A stretch of 64,000 bases of DNA from JAYVYM01 sp046593925 (GTDB taxonomy: Bacteria; Actinomycetota; Actinomycetes; Mycobacteriales; SCTD01): contig JBKJQN010000008.1 of NCBI GenBank assembly GCA_046593925.1, forward strand, positions 1 to 64,000. The letters run 5' to 3'. The translations under genes were made by a program, and so were the position numbers. Shown here in pieces: positions 24,781 through 33,926 of this stretch (its first letter is position 1; the number at the start of each line of letters is the position of its first letter). The notes beneath the pieces are model-generated. The model had not been told where the DNA came from. It saw nothing but the letters and a program-made list of their open reading frames with translations, and did not search any database.

Positions 24781-25764
24781 GTGCGGATCGTCGCCGCCCT
24801 GGGCGGCAACGCGCTCCTGCGCCGCGGCGAGCGTCCCGACGCCGCCCCCCAGCTGGCGCACATCGAGGCGGCCGCCGCCGCGCTGGCCCCGCTCGCCCGC
24901 GACCACGAGCTGCTTATCTGCCATGGCAACGGCCCGCAGGTCGGGCTGCTCGCCCTGGAGAGCGACGCCGACCCAACGCTGTCCCGCGCGTACCCGCTGG
25001 ACTCGCTCGTCGCGCAGACCCAGGGGATGATCGGCTATTGGCTCGTGCAGGCGCTGAGCAACGCGGGTGCCGACAAACCGGTCGTGGCCGTGGTCACCCA
25101 GGTCGTGGTCGATGAGGCAGACCCGGCGTTCGCTGCGCCTACCAAGTTCATCGGCCCGGTGTACGACCGGGCCCGCGTTGCGCGGCTCGCCGACGAGCAC
25201 GGCTGGACCGTGGCGGCCGATGGGCCGAGCTGGCGGCGGGTCGTGCCCTCGCCGCTGCCCGGCCGTATCGTTGAGCAGAAGATAATCGGCCAGCTGCTGG
25301 ACGCTGGGTCGGTGGTCGTCTGCGGCGGCGGGGGCGGCGCCCCGGTCACCCTCGACGGCGACGGGCGGCTGCGCGGCGTCGAAGCCGTCGTCGACAAGGA
25401 TCTGACAGCGGCGCTGCTCGCCATCGCCGTCGCCGCCGACCACCTGCTCGTCCTCACCGACGTCCCGGCGGTGATGGACCACTACGGGACACCCACCGCG
25501 ATACCCCTGCGCGTCCTGACGCTGGACGAGCTGGCCGCGCGACGGTTCCCGGCCGGCTCGATGGGCCCGAAGATCGACGCGTGCGCCGAGTTCGTCCGCG
25601 CCACCGGCCGGCCGGCGACGATCGGCGCCCTGGCGGACGTGGCCTTGCTACTCGACGGCGCCGCGGGCACCACCCTGCAGCGCGCCGCGACACCCGGCCT
25701 CGGCGGCGATGCTGAGAGTCAATCGGGGCTCGGCGACGCCATCACCACCGCCAGCCCGGCGTGA
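24781..25764 (+). CDS. arcC: Carbamate kinase
   Basis: 327 residues, GTG start one base after the arcB stop. It transfers phosphate from carbamoyl phosphate to ADP, giving ATP, CO2 and ammonia, the last step of the arginine deiminase pathway. Visible motifs: VAALGGNALLRRGE at the N-terminus, CHGNGPQVGLLALE, PTKFIGPVYD, VVCGGGGGAPV, VVDKDLTAALLA, FPAGSMGPKIDAC. Slightly longer than the usual 310 residues because of a short C-terminal tail. Confidence 0.95.
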   Translation: MRIVAALGGNALLRRGERPDAAPQLAHIEAAAAALAPLARDHELLICHGNGPQVGLLALESDADPTLSRAYPLDSLVAQTQGMIGYWLVQALSNAGADKPVVAVVTQVVVDEADPAFAAPTKFIGPVYDRARVARLADEHGWTVAADGPSWRRVVPSPLPGRIVEQKIIGQLLDAGSVVVCGGGGGAPVTLDGDGRLRGVEAVVDKDLTAALLAIAVAADHLLVLTDVPAVMDHYGTPTAIPLRVLTLDELAARRFPAGSMGPKIDACAEFVRATGRPATIGALADVALLLDGAAGTTLQRAATPGLGGDAESQSGLGDAITTASPA

Positions 25765-25794
25765 AATTCGTCGGTTGCCCGAGGAGGAGGTGCC

Positions 25795-26595
25795 ATGACG
25801 GGCAAACGGGTGGTGCTTCCCGACGGCTCCGCGGTGCTGACCCGACCGGTCCGGGCCGACGACGCACCGCTGCTGGCCGACGGCTTCAGCCGGTTGAGCG
25901 CCGAGTCCCGCCGGCTACGGTTCCTGACCGGCAAGGCGGCGCTGACCGGGGCGGAGCTGGAGTACTTCACGAAGGTCGACCATCACGACCATGAGGCTCT
26001 TGGGGCCTTGCAGCCGGACGACGGACGGGGGGTGGGCATCGCTCGCTACATCCGGCTTGCCGACGACCCCGATGCTGCGGAAGTCGCTGTCACCGTCGTG
26101 GACGACTGGCAGGGCCGGGGGCTGGGCACCGAGCTGCTCATCCAGCTCACCGACCGCGCCCGCCAGGAGGGCATCCGGCGGTTCACCGCGCTGGTTGCGG
26201 CTGACAACGCCGCCGTGGTCGGACTGCTGCACGACCTCGGCGCCCAGGTCCGGGCCGTTCACGCTGAGTACGGGGCTGTCGAGTACGAGATTGAGCTGCC
26301 AACCACGGGGCTCGGCGCGACGATGCGGGACCTCTTCGCAGCCTTCAGCCGCCGACAGCTCGTCCCCCCGACCCCGATCCGAGAGGTCCTGGCCGACCTC
26401 GTCCCCCCGCGGTTCACCATCGGAGACGCCTCGTTGCCAGGAGCAAGGTCGACAGCTGCGACTGCAGCGCGAGCAGGTCCACCCGATGTCGCGGGTGCGG
26501 AAGCGAGCGTGACGCACGAGCCGGCCCGCACCGGTCCAGCCGGCGACTCGGACTCTCATGGCGCTCCGGAACCGGGGTCGGGGGTGCCGCGGTAG
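25795..26595 (+). CDS. GNAT-family N-acetyltransferase
   Basis: 266 residues, ATG after GAGGAGGAGG. The GNAT fold spans about 5-170: LTRPVRADDAPLLADGFSRL, VTVVDDWQGRGLGTELL (the acetyl-CoA-binding Q/R-x-x-G-x-G/A loop) and DNAAVVGLLHDLGAQV. The C-terminal 90 residues are low-complexity. Similar stand-alone GNAT proteins in actinobacteria include cAMP-regulated protein lysine acetylases, but no cyclic-nucleotide domain is fused here. It sits 30 bases after arcC and may be in the same transcript. Substrate unknown. Confidence 0.85.
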   Translation: MTGKRVVLPDGSAVLTRPVRADDAPLLADGFSRLSAESRRLRFLTGKAALTGAELEYFTKVDHHDHEALGALQPDDGRGVGIARYIRLADDPDAAEVAVTVVDDWQGRGLGTELLIQLTDRARQEGIRRFTALVAADNAAVVGLLHDLGAQVRAVHAEYGAVEYEIELPTTGLGATMRDLFAAFSRRQLVPPTPIREVLADLVPPRFTIGDASLPGARSTAATAARAGPPDVAGAEASVTHEPARTGPAGDSDSHGAPEPGSGVPR

Positions 26596-26846
26596 GTGTC
26601 GAGGGAGAGCCCTTCCAACGTCGGCGGCGCGCTGGTCAAGCTGCGTACGCGGGCCCGACAGAGCGCCTCGAGCACGTCCGGGAGCCGATACCACCGGGAC
26701 TTGTCTCAGTCGGTCAAGGGTCGCGGTCGCACGTCTTCTCGAGCGGCGGCCGCCCGTCCGTCGGGTCCAAAGACCCTCGACGGCTCTGACGGGACGGGGC
26801 ACTGTCACACCAGCGCCCGCTCCGGGATGCCGACGAGAGGCCCCCT

Positions 26847-26930
26847 ATGACGTTTGACGAACGCGCCGGGCGGACCGACGTCGACGACGCATTCCTGTGC
26901 ACCCACCCCGCTCTGTGCGGTGCCACCTGA
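26847..26930 (+). CDS. Possible 27-codon upstream ORF before ftsH
   Basis: ATG at 26847 with GAGAGG seven bases upstream encodes MTFDERAGRTDVDDAFLCTH and seven further residues, ending at 26930, fifty bases before the ftsH start. It has two Cys and one His. It could be a leader peptide or chance. The remaining sequence from 26596 to 26846 shows nothing recognisable. Confidence 0.25.
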   Translation: MTFDERAGRTDVDDAFLCTHPALCGAT

Positions 26931-26980
26931 GCTGGCCCGGGACGGCCGTGAGCTGGCAGTGCCCGCCGCGGCGGGGCCAG

Positions 26981-28906
26981 GTGCACGCGTCGGTGTCGGC
27001 GCGACCGGGGCCGCCGCATGACCCGGTGCGGCCGCCCGTCGGACCGCCGCCACCCGCCTGGCGTCGCTTCCTGTGGCCGGCCGGGCTCGCGCTGACGGCG
27101 CTACTCGTGCTGGGCCCGCAGCTCAACGGCGCCAGCACGTCAGCGCTGACGTACTCCGCCCTGCTTGACCGCGTGACCGCCAACCAGGTCGCTGCCCTGA
27201 CGGTCGATCCGCAGGGTCGCGTGACCGGGACCTTCACCGACGGCAAGGCGTTCACGTCAGCAGTCCCCACGGCCCTGGGCCCGACCGGTCTGGACACGTT
27301 GCTGGCGGGTCACCGGGTCGCGATCACCGCCGTGCCGACACCTACGTCCGTGCTGTCGACGCTGCTGGGCTTCCTGCCGCTGCTCCTGCTGGTCGGTTTC
27401 TTCGTCTACACCGGCCGTCGGGCAGCCCGGCACATGGGTGGAGCGCTCGGCGGCGGCGGGATCCTGGGCATCGGACGGTCCAAGGCGACGGTCATCGACG
27501 TCGAACGTCCGACGACCCGGTTCACCGACGTTGCGGGCTACGACGGGGTGAAGCAGGAGATCAACGAGGTCGTCGACTTCCTCAGGACCCCGGACCGGTA
27601 CCGGGCCGCCGGGGCCGTCGGCCCGCGCGGGGTCCTGATGGTCGGGGCTCCCGGGACCGGCAAGACCCTGCTCGCCCGCGCGGTCGCCGGCGAGGCGGCT
27701 GTGCCCTTCCTGGCCGTGACCGGCTCCAGCTTCGTCGAGATGTTCGTCGGGGTCGGGGCAGCCAGGGTGCGCGACCTGTTTGCGGACGCCCGCAAGCGCG
27801 GACCGTCCATCGTCTTCATCGATGAGATCGACGCGATCGGCGGTCGCCGCGGTCAGGGCTTCGGGGGCAACGATGAGCGCGAGCAGACGCTCAACCAGCT
27901 CCTCGCGGAGATGGACGGTTTCGACGACAACCACGACGTCGTCGTCCTCGCCGCGACCAACCGACCGGAGACCCTGGACCCCGCGCTGCTGCGCCCGGGC
28001 AGGTTCGACCGGCAGGTCACGGTGCCCCTGCCCACCCACCCGGAACGCAAGGCCATCCTGACGGTCCACGCCCGCGGCAAGCAGCTTGGCTCGGACGTCG
28101 ACCTGGACGTGACTGCCCGCGGCACCCCCGGCTTCTCCGGCGCAGATCTCGGCAACCTCCTCAATGAGGCGGCGATCCTCGCAGTCCGCCACGACCGTCA
28201 GGTCGTCACCGCCGAGGACCTCGACGAAGCCCGCGACCGGGTGCTCCTCGGACGACGCGACGGCTCCAACATCCTGCTGCCCGAAGAACGCCACGCCGTC
28301 GCCGTGCACGAGGCGGGCCACGCCCTCGTAGCGGCCCTGTCAGACCATGCGGACCCGGTGGCCAAGGTGACGATCCTGCCCGCCGGCATGGCCCTGGGCG
28401 TCACCGAGCAGCTCCCGCTCGCCGAGCGCCACCTGCTGTCCGAGGGCTACCTCACCGACTCCCTGGCCGTCCGGCTCGGTGGCCGCGCCGCTGAGCTCCT
28501 GGTGCTGGGCGAAGGCTCGACCGGCGCCGCGAACGACCTCATGGGAGCTACGGCGCTCGCCACCCGGATGACCGTCGAGTTCGGCCTCAGCCCGGATCTC
28601 GGGCCGGTCGGCTACTCGACGGGCGAGACGCAGTTCCTCGGGTCTCAGACGCCGACAGCGCACCCGTACGCCGACCAGACCCAGCGCGCTGTCGACCTCG
28701 AGGTCCGTCGCCTCCTGCAAGCGGCACAGGCCCGGGCCCTGTACCTGCTGACCGGACACCGACCGGCCCTTGACCGGCTCGTCGAGCAGCTCCTTGAGCA
28801 CGAAACTGTCGACGGCGCAGCTGTGACCAGGGCCTTGGCCGCGCCGCTGGGACACGCAGGACCGCGAGCGCCCACCCCGCCGTTGACACAGCGGGGCGCC
28901 GGGTAG
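26981..28906 (+). CDS. ftsH: FtsH-type ATP-dependent membrane zinc metalloprotease
   Basis: About 641 residues from GTG 26981 (start uncertain; GTG 26993 or further upstream also possible). A Pro-rich cytoplasmic N-terminus and two membrane helices flank a short extracytoplasmic domain. The AAA module has Walker A GAPGTGKT (about 222-229), Walker B IVFIDEIDAIG and the SRH NRPETLDPALLRPGRFDRQV. The protease has HEAGH (443-447). It degrades membrane and regulatory proteins. Length and divergence suggest a second, accessory FtsH. It is immediately followed by a P-type ATPase with no gap. Confidence 0.92.
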   Translation: MHASVSARPGPPHDPVRPPVGPPPPAWRRFLWPAGLALTALLVLGPQLNGASTSALTYSALLDRVTANQVAALTVDPQGRVTGTFTDGKAFTSAVPTALGPTGLDTLLAGHRVAITAVPTPTSVLSTLLGFLPLLLLVGFFVYTGRRAARHMGGALGGGGILGIGRSKATVIDVERPTTRFTDVAGYDGVKQEINEVVDFLRTPDRYRAAGAVGPRGVLMVGAPGTGKTLLARAVAGEAAVPFLAVTGSSFVEMFVGVGAARVRDLFADARKRGPSIVFIDEIDAIGGRRGQGFGGNDEREQTLNQLLAEMDGFDDNHDVVVLAATNRPETLDPALLRPGRFDRQVTVPLPTHPERKAILTVHARGKQLGSDVDLDVTARGTPGFSGADLGNLLNEAAILAVRHDRQVVTAEDLDEARDRVLLGRRDGSNILLPEERHAVAVHEAGHALVAALSDHADPVAKVTILPAGMALGVTEQLPLAERHLLSEGYLTDSLAVRLGGRAAELLVLGEGSTGAANDLMGATALATRMTVEFGLSPDLGPVGYSTGETQFLGSQTPTAHPYADQTQRAVDLEVRRLLQAAQARALYLLTGHRPALDRLVEQLLEHETVDGAAVTRALAAPLGHAGPRAPTPPLTQRGAG

Positions 28907-31411
28907 ATGACGGACACTGCGGAAAGACCAGCGGCGGCGTTCTCCACGCCCGGTACCGGCCTCACCGCGGCGCAGGTCGCGGCACGCGTGGCGACCGGGC
29001 AGACCAACGCCGTCATCGCCCGTACGAGCCGGACAGTCCCTGACATCGTACGGGCGAACGTGTTCACCTTGTTCAACGGCCTGCTCGGTGTGCTTCTGCT
29101 GGCTGTCCTGACCACCGGACGGTGGCAGAACGGCTTGTTCGGCCTGGTGATCGCGGCCAACTCCGGGCTCGGGATCGTTCAGGAGGTCCGTGCGAAGCGG
29201 CTCCTGGACCGGCTCGCGGTCCTGAACGTCCCCACCGCTCGGGTGGTGCGTGCGGGTTCCACGTCGATCATCGAGCTCGGTGCCGTCGTCCTGGACGACC
29301 TGCTTGACGTCCGGGCCGGCGACCAGGTCCCCGCCGACGGCGTCGTGCTGACCTCAGCAGGGCTGGAGATCGATGAATCGCTCCTGACCGGCGAGTCGGA
29401 GCAGGTTCCGAAGCCTGAGGGAGCGCTCGTGCGGTCCGGATCCATCGTGGTGGCCGGCAGCGGCAGCTTTCAGGCCACCGCCGTCGGCGCCCAGGCCTAC
29501 GCCACCAGGCTGGCCGCGGACGCCAGGCGCTTCACGCTGGTGCACTCCGAGCTCGGCGCGGGGACCAACCGGATCCTGCGCTGGATCAGCCTCGGGTTGC
29601 TCGTCGTCGGTCCGCTCCTGCTGTGGAGCCAGTTCCGCAGCGTTGACAACCACGGCTGGCAGGAAGCCGTCACCGGGACGGTCGCCGGCCTCGTGGGCAT
29701 GGTGCCTGAAGGCCTGCTGCTCCTGACGAGCCTGGCCTTCGTGGTAGCGACGGTGACCCTTGCCCGTCAGCAGGTCCTGGTCCAGGAGCTGCCGGCCGTC
29801 GAGGCACTGGCCCGCGTCGACGTCCTCTGCCTCGACAAGACCGGCACACTCACCTACGGCGACATTGCCTTCCAGCAGCTCATCCCTCTGGAACGAACCC
29901 CCCGCGAGGACATCTCGCAGGCCCTGGGCGTGCTCGTCACGAGCGACGGCGCCAACTCGACTGCTACAGCCCTGGCGCAGGTCTTTCCCACCTCGACGTG
30001 GAACACGGTCGCAGCGGTCCCGTTCAACTCGCTGCGCAAGTGGTCTGCGGTCGAGACCGCAGCCGACGGGACCTGGGTGCTCGGCGCTCCCGAGATGGTG
30101 CTGGCTGGAACCCTCGACGAGTCACAGCTGGACGCCCGCACGCAGGCAGACCTGAGGGCTGCGACGGGCAGTCGGGTGCTCCTGCTGGCCCGTACGAGGG
30201 CCGCCCTGAGGCGGAACGGTCAGCCGGGCTCCCCCGAGCCGCTCCCGCCAGACCTCCGGCCGGTCGCTCTGGTCGTGCTTGCCGAGCGGGTCCGGGAGGA
30301 CGCGGCCGACACTGTGGCGTTCTTCCTGGCGCAGGGTGTTCAACTCAAGGTCATCTCGGGGGACAACCCGAGGACCGTAGGTGCCGTGGCGCTGGCTGTC
30401 GGCATCCCCGGAGCCGACGACCCGGTCGACGCCCGCACCCTGCCGGCAGGGCTCGAGGCACTCGCCGACCTGCTGGAGCGGTGCACGGTCTTCGGCCGCG
30501 TCAGCCCGCAGCAGAAGCAAGACATCGTCGCTGCCCTGCAGAGCCGCGGTCATGTCGTCGCGATGACGGGCGACGGCGTCAACGACGCGCTCGCCCTCAA
30601 GGACGCCGACATCGGGATCGCCATGGGCAATGGATCCCCCGCGACCCGAGCGGTTGCCCAGATCGTCCTCCTGGACGGACAGTTCGCCCGACTGCCGGCG
30701 GTCGTGGCCGAAGGGCGTCGCGTCATCGCCAACATCGAGCGAGCCGCCTGTCTGTTCCTGATCAAGAACAGCTACTCCCTGGTGCTCGCACTCATCGCTG
30801 CCAGCACGCTGGGCGCCTTTCCCTTGGCCCCGATCCAGCTCACGATGATCTCGACCCTCACGATCGGGATCCCAGGCCTGGTCCTGGCGCTGGCACCCAA
30901 CACCCGGCGATATGTACCTGGCTTCGTGCCCAGGGTGCTGCGGTTCGCCTTACCGATCGGCATCGTGACCGGCCTTGCGGCGTACGCCGGCTACCGCCTC
31001 ACCCGGCTCCTCGATCCCGGGACCGGAGTCGCCGAAGGCCGCACCACGGCCACCTTCGTCATTCTCATCATCTCGTTGTGGACCGTGGGCGTGCTGGCTC
31101 GGCCGCTGAGCGGCTGGAAGCTGGCTCTGGTCACCTCCCTCGCCGGCGTCGCAGCGGTGGCGGCCACAGTCCCGGCGATCGGGCAGACGGCCTTCCTGCT
31201 GTCCACGACGCCTCTGGACCTTGCCGTGGCCGGCGTCGTCGGTGTCGCAGGGGTTGGCTTCGTGGAGCTCACCCACCGGGCCGTTGCAGCCGGCACGGGA
31301 CGATCGCGACCACCCGGAACGCGGGCCCAGCGCGACCTCTCCGGGCCCGACACGCCCACGGGGCCGGTCGCTGCCCGAAGCGCCGAGGAGCCCACCGAGC
31401 CATCCGCGTAG
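28907..31411 (+). CDS. ctpE: CtpE-like cation-transporting P-type ATPase
   Basis: 834 residues, ATG directly after the ftsH stop. Motifs: DESLLTGESEQVPKPEGALV, the distinctive membrane segment GMVPEGLLLLTSLAFVVATV, VQELPAVEALARVDVLCLDK with phosphorylated Asp about 310, and TGDGVNDALALKDADIGIAM. This wording and the short C-terminal helix set match mycobacterial CtpE, linked to calcium uptake. Adjacency to FtsH suggests shared stress control. The ion is inferred from the family. Confidence 0.85.
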   Translation: MTDTAERPAAAFSTPGTGLTAAQVAARVATGQTNAVIARTSRTVPDIVRANVFTLFNGLLGVLLLAVLTTGRWQNGLFGLVIAANSGLGIVQEVRAKRLLDRLAVLNVPTARVVRAGSTSIIELGAVVLDDLLDVRAGDQVPADGVVLTSAGLEIDESLLTGESEQVPKPEGALVRSGSIVVAGSGSFQATAVGAQAYATRLAADARRFTLVHSELGAGTNRILRWISLGLLVVGPLLLWSQFRSVDNHGWQEAVTGTVAGLVGMVPEGLLLLTSLAFVVATVTLARQQVLVQELPAVEALARVDVLCLDKTGTLTYGDIAFQQLIPLERTPREDISQALGVLVTSDGANSTATALAQVFPTSTWNTVAAVPFNSLRKWSAVETAADGTWVLGAPEMVLAGTLDESQLDARTQADLRAATGSRVLLLARTRAALRRNGQPGSPEPLPPDLRPVALVVLAERVREDAADTVAFFLAQGVQLKVISGDNPRTVGAVALAVGIPGADDPVDARTLPAGLEALADLLERCTVFGRVSPQQKQDIVAALQSRGHVVAMTGDGVNDALALKDADIGIAMGNGSPATRAVAQIVLLDGQFARLPAVVAEGRRVIANIERAACLFLIKNSYSLVLALIAASTLGAFPLAPIQLTMISTLTIGIPGLVLALAPNTRRYVPGFVPRVLRFALPIGIVTGLAAYAGYRLTRLLDPGTGVAEGRTTATFVILIISLWTVGVLARPLSGWKLALVTSLAGVAAVAATVPAIGQTAFLLSTTPLDLAVAGVVGVAGVGFVELTHRAVAAGTGRSRPPGTRAQRDLSGPDTPTGPVAARSAEEPTEPSA

Positions 31412-31421
31412 CGCCAGACCA

Positions 31422-33722
31422 CTACGTCGAGGCGGCACTCGGGACGAGGCTGAAGGCGCCTTCTTCCTCAAGGGCGTTGTGCAGCCTGAGCACCCCGTAC
31501 AGCCCGTAGAGCAGGCGACGGAGGTCCGCAAGGTCCTCCTGCGCGATGGTGTCGCCTCCGAGGTCCTGGAGCAGTCGCCCCAGGCGGCTGACCTGCTGCT
31601 CGATCTCTGCGTGAGTGCGACTCAGGGCCACCGTCGCATCGGTCCCGCCGAGTGCCCGGGCCACCAGCGGGACCAGCAGGGCTTCCTCGGTCCTCTCATG
31701 CGGCAGCAGCTCATCCTGCAGCTTCAGTAACAGCTTCTGCGCCGGCCCCAGGTCGCAGTCCGGGCCGGACAACGCATCGGCCACCGACCGGAGCCGTTCG
31801 ACGGTGGGCAGAACTGCGTCGTGCTCTGCCCGCAGGGTCCGGGCGGTCATCGCGTCCTCAGGTGACATCGCGATGGAGTGAGCAGCACCGGGCAGCACGG
31901 CACGCAGGGCGAGGCCGATCGCAAGCACGTCGATGACCTCCTGCGCCACCGCACCTGCCGCCGGCTGGAGCAGCCCGAGAGCCGCGGCGACCATGGCCAC
32001 CAGCGACAGCCCCATGCCGACCAGGACCGCTTGCAGCGCAATCACCTTCGAGCGCCGGGCGATCAGGATTGCCTCCGCCAGGGCGTCGATCCGGTCGACG
32101 GTGAGCACGACGTCAGCCGCCTCCGACGACGCCGTCGCACCCCGTGCGGCCAAGGCCACACCGGCTCCGGCTGCCGCGAGCGCAGGCGCGTCGTTAATGC
32201 CGTCGCCCACCATGATCGTCGCGCCCGTTGCGGCCGCGCTTCTGATCGCGGCCAGTTTCCCAGCCGGATCACAGTCGGACAGCACCTCGTCGACGCCGAC
32301 GATGCGCCCGATCATCTCGGCACTGTCGGCTCGGTCTCCGGTCAGCAGGACCACGCGCTTGATGCCGGCAGCCCGCAGCGTGCGGATCATGCGCGGCGCC
32401 TCCGGCCGGACCGGGTCTTCGAGTAGAAACGCGCCAGCCGCTTCGTCGTCGACGGCCACGAACACGGTGAGCGAGCCGTCGAGCTCCGCGCGCCGTCGCA
32501 CCTGTCGGATCCACAACGGCGGTTCTTCACCCACGATCCAGGCAGCCTTGCCGAGCCGCACCCGGTGGCCCCCCACAAACCCTTCCAGTCCGTACCCGTG
32601 CACCTCCCGGACGTCTGTGGGCATCTTCAGTGCCAACCCACGACGGGTGCCGGCTGTCACGATGGCACTTGCCAGGACGTGGGCCGAGAGCTGGTCGAGC
32701 GACGCAGCAAGCCGGAGCAGCTCGTCGGCGGAGATCTGGTCGGGTGCCGTCACGATGCTGGCGAGCGCCGGTCGTCCCTGGGTCAACGTGCCGGTCTTGT
32801 CCAACAGGATCACCTGGCCGGCGGCCAACTGCTCCAGCGCTCCGCCACCTTTGATCACGACCCCGATGCGGGCCGCGCGGGACAGGCCAGACATGATCGC
32901 TATCGGTGCAGCCAGCAGCAGTGGGCAGGGGGTCGCGACGACCAACACGGCGACTGCCCGAACCGGGTCGGCGCTGAGCGCCCAGGCGGCGCCTGCGAGA
33001 GCAACCGTCAGGGGGACGAACAGCGCAGCGAAGCGATCCGCTGCCCGGACGAACGGCGCCGAAGACGCCTGCGCCTGCTCGGCGAGACGCACCACGCCAG
33101 CGTATGTAGACAGTTCAGCCGTGGCCGTGGCGACCAACTCGACGGGCTGGCCGGTGTTGACCCCGCCACTGCGGACGTCGTCACCGGCGACCCTCTCCTG
33201 CGGCCTGGCCTCGCCCGTCAGCGCCGACTCGTCCAGCACAGCCGGGCACAGCAGACGTCCGTCGACCGGCACGATCTCGCCTGCACCCACGAGTAGCTGG
33301 TCGCCGGAGTTGACGTCACCAACGGCAACTTCGACGACGGCGTCGCCGATGCGGCGCCGCGCCGTGCGCGGGGCCCGTTGGACCAACAGGCTCAGCTCGC
33401 GGCGGGCCCGCGCCGCCGCCCGGGCCTCCAGCACCTGTCCGCTTGCCAGCATCAGGGCGATCATGGCGCCAGCGAAGGGCTCGCCCACCGCCAGCGCACC
33501 AGCCAGGGCCAGCAGGGCGATGACGTCGACGCTCGGCTCGCGTCGGCGCAACGCCGCGACGGTCCACCAGGTCGACAGCGCCAGACCGAGCAAGGTGCCG
33601 GCGGTCCACACCACGCTCGCGATCGTGTCCGCGCTCCGCAGCCACGCTGCACCACCGGTGAGCAGCAGCGCCGCCGAGCAGACGAAGGCCAGCCCTTGTC
33701 TGCCCACGCCGACGTTGGTCAC
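31422..33722 (-). CDS. P1B-5-type metal ATPase with C-terminal hemerythrin domain
   Basis: 766 residues from GTG 33722. The ATPase part has DESALTGEA, the ion-site motif ATPCPLLLAAP (TPCP at 264-267, instead of the CPC of Zn/Cu pumps), DKTGTLTQGRP with Asp 308, and GDGINDAPALA. No N-terminal heavy-metal domain is present. From about residue 624 a hemerythrin HHE domain follows, with LRAEHDAVLP, LLPHERTEEA, LSRTHAEIEQ and LRLHNALEEEGAF supplying diiron ligands. The TPC motif plus hemerythrin tail defines P1B-5 pumps, described for Ni and Fe export (Nia of Sinorhizobium). Converges with the ctpE-like gene. Confidence 0.9.
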   Translation of the reverse strand: MTNVGVGRQGLAFVCSAALLLTGGAAWLRSADTIASVVWTAGTLLGLALSTWWTVAALRRREPSVDVIALLALAGALAVGEPFAGAMIALMLASGQVLEARAAARARRELSLLVQRAPRTARRRIGDAVVEVAVGDVNSGDQLLVGAGEIVPVDGRLLCPAVLDESALTGEARPQERVAGDDVRSGGVNTGQPVELVATATAELSTYAGVVRLAEQAQASSAPFVRAADRFAALFVPLTVALAGAAWALSADPVRAVAVLVVATPCPLLLAAPIAIMSGLSRAARIGVVIKGGGALEQLAAGQVILLDKTGTLTQGRPALASIVTAPDQISADELLRLAASLDQLSAHVLASAIVTAGTRRGLALKMPTDVREVHGYGLEGFVGGHRVRLGKAAWIVGEEPPLWIRQVRRRAELDGSLTVFVAVDDEAAGAFLLEDPVRPEAPRMIRTLRAAGIKRVVLLTGDRADSAEMIGRIVGVDEVLSDCDPAGKLAAIRSAAATGATIMVGDGINDAPALAAAGAGVALAARGATASSEAADVVLTVDRIDALAEAILIARRSKVIALQAVLVGMGLSLVAMVAAALGLLQPAAGAVAQEVIDVLAIGLALRAVLPGAAHSIAMSPEDAMTARTLRAEHDAVLPTVERLRSVADALSGPDCDLGPAQKLLLKLQDELLPHERTEEALLVPLVARALGGTDATVALSRTHAEIEQQVSRLGRLLQDLGGDTIAQEDLADLRRLLYGLYGVLRLHNALEEEGAFSLVPSAAST

Positions 33723-33926
33723 CCTTTCATTCAGCCGGCCCGCGCAGGTGCAGCGGTAGGGCCGTAAGACCTCGTTCCCGGGTCGAGCGCCAAGAACGGG
33801 CGCACCTTGTGACCTTCGGCCCTTCCGACTGGTCCGGATCACGGCGACGGTGTCCCGGAGCAGGCAGGGCCCCGCCCCATCTCGCGCTGTCGACCACGGC
33901 GGCGGCAACCCATCGGAGACCACGCT

